Source of the DNA: Candidatus Sulfuricurvum sp. RIFRC-1
GTDB lineage: Bacteria; Campylobacterota; Campylobacteria; Campylobacterales; Sulfurimonadaceae
NCBI RefSeq assembly: GCF_000310245.1
Contig: NC_020505.1
Location: forward strand, 1,274,001 to 1,338,000
DNA length: 64,000 nucleotides
Reading direction: 5' to 3'
Made by a program: the position numbers and the translations under genes. The notes beneath the pieces are model-generated. The model worked only from the letters and a program-made list of their open reading frames with translations. It ran no database searches and had not been told where the DNA came from. Below are positions 63,344 through 64,000 of the stretch, piece by piece. Within the stretch, counting starts at the first letter, position 1; each line of letters opens with the position of its first letter.

Positions 63344-64000
63344 GCCAGGTCCTGATAGAGGGATTTTAGCTCACTAATTTCAAGCACCCGTTTACGGGAA
63401 GTGACGATTTCACGGATTTTTGGGAGCATATCCCGCAAAATTGCATTCTCAGCACTAATCCCCATACGTGCCAAGTGATAACGGATGGTTGCACTGCCGG
63501 AGTGTTTTCCGATCGGAAAGGAACTTTCCAATCCAACCTCTTCGGCTTCATAGGGTTCATACGCATGGGAATCTTTCATCATCCCGCTTGCGTGTATGCC
63601 GCTTTCGTGGGCAAATATCCGTTCACCTACGACAGGGGCATTGGTGGCTAGCGACATATTTGCCGCGCTTGCCACCGTATGAACCAAATTTCGAATGAGG
63701 AGAGGATCGATGGAACGTGCCTCACCGTAGAGATGTTTGAGTGTCATGAGAATCTGTTCAAACGAGGCATTACCCGCCCGTTCACCCAATCCAATAACAG
63801 TTGTATTCATACTGAGTGCACCCGCGTCAATACCGCTGAGGGCATTCGCATTAGCAAGACCAAAATCATTATGGGTGTGCATTTCAATCGGGAGGAGATC
63901 TAAGTCGCATAATGATTTGATTTCATTGTAGGTTTGTGTCGGGGTCATAATACCGATGGTATCGCAATAGCGGAAGCGCCCTGCACCACACTCACGGGCT
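63334..64000 (-). CDS. nifV: Homocitrate synthase NifV (C-terminal part, cut by window edge)
   Basis: The last 222 residues of an alpha-isopropylmalate/homocitrate synthase family enzyme; the frame is open to base 64000, starting within the ARECGAGRFRYCDTIGI segment, and so is cut by the window edge. HTHNDFGLANANAL (the metal-binding HxH pair), GLGERAGNASFEQIL and HESGIHASGM are present. NifV makes homocitrate, the organic ligand of the FeMo cofactor. 2-isopropylmalate synthase is the alternative, but the short length after HESGIH and the nif neighbours favour NifV. Confidence 0.88.
   Translation of the reverse strand, partial: ARECGAGRFRYCDTIGIMTPTQTYNEIKSLCDLDLLPIEMHTHNDFGLANANALSGIDAGALSMNTTVIGLGERAGNASFEQILMTLKHLYGEARSIDPLLIRNLVHTVASAANMSLATNAPVVGERIFAHESGIHASGMMKDSHAYEPYEAEEVGLESSFPIGKHSGSATIRYHLARMGISAENAILRDMLPKIREIVTSRKRVLEISELKSLYQDLACI

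Overview
This 64 kb window reads as chromosome of a free-living Campylobacterota (Epsilonproteobacteria) bacterium, most likely a Sulfurimonadales member such as Sulfuricurvum or Sulfurimonas. The gene order flgA-ubiX-coaD-tmk is known from Helicobacter pylori, the RibBA has a degenerate RibA half, the ArsS-like sensor kinase is of the epsilon type, and signalling genes are very dense. Genus level is inference; the phylum-level call is firm. Coding density is high and nearly all gaps are under 300 bases.

Layout. 1-3.8 kb: end of a CDF metal exporter, an EF-hand protein, and a two-component system with an outer-membrane-like protein. 4.0-5.65 kb: an AT-rich accessory patch with an Abi_2/HEPN gene, a long leader that can pair with its own Shine-Dalgarno (SD), a 23-nt copy of the initiator tRNA anticodon arm, and an orphan gene. 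5.6-10.1 kb: a divergent arsenic-resistance locus (arsC-arsB facing arsR-arsC-permease-small Cys protein-thioredoxin-rhodanese). 10.1-15.3 kb: MFS and SulP transporters and a GGDEF-EAL protein. 15.4-25 kb: a housekeeping run (flgA, ubiX, coaD, tmk, hisS, speA, cysE, a COG3014/YcfL/LpoB-like envelope trio, ribBA). 25.1-25.5 kb: tRNA-Gln and two identical initiator tRNAs behind a consensus promoter.

25.6-38.6 kb: a P-type ATPase, then a signalling island: a four-gene minus-strand operon (CHASE kinase, membrane-sensor kinase, HD-GYP response regulator, OmpR-type regulator) facing a plus-strand pair (receiver-PAS-PilZ-like protein and a kinase). 38.7-50.7 kb: glyS, a superoxide-reductase-like protein, an HDOD protein, two c-di-GMP proteins, an Fe-S uracil-DNA glycosylase, a Crp/Fnr regulator, a ferritin-like protein, an ankyrin protein and a thioesterase.

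50.7-64 kb: nitrogen fixation. The minus-strand operon nifH-(119-aa orphan)-nifD-nifK carries all recognisable Mo-nitrogenase ligands and ends in an intrinsic terminator. After an inserted signalling block (CZB-like protein, 1150-aa hybrid kinase/GGDEF/EAL, membrane GGDEF) a second minus-strand nif operon runs nifV-GNAT-FeoA-CCE_0567-like-Cys protein-GNAT and continues past the right edge.

The best candidates for something undescribed are the Abi/HEPN locus with its SD-pairing leader and tRNA-fMet anticodon-arm copy, the small cysteine protein in the ars operon, the 119-aa gene between nifH and nifD, and a recurring leaderless promoter layout in which a -10 box sits 6-7 nt before the ATG.
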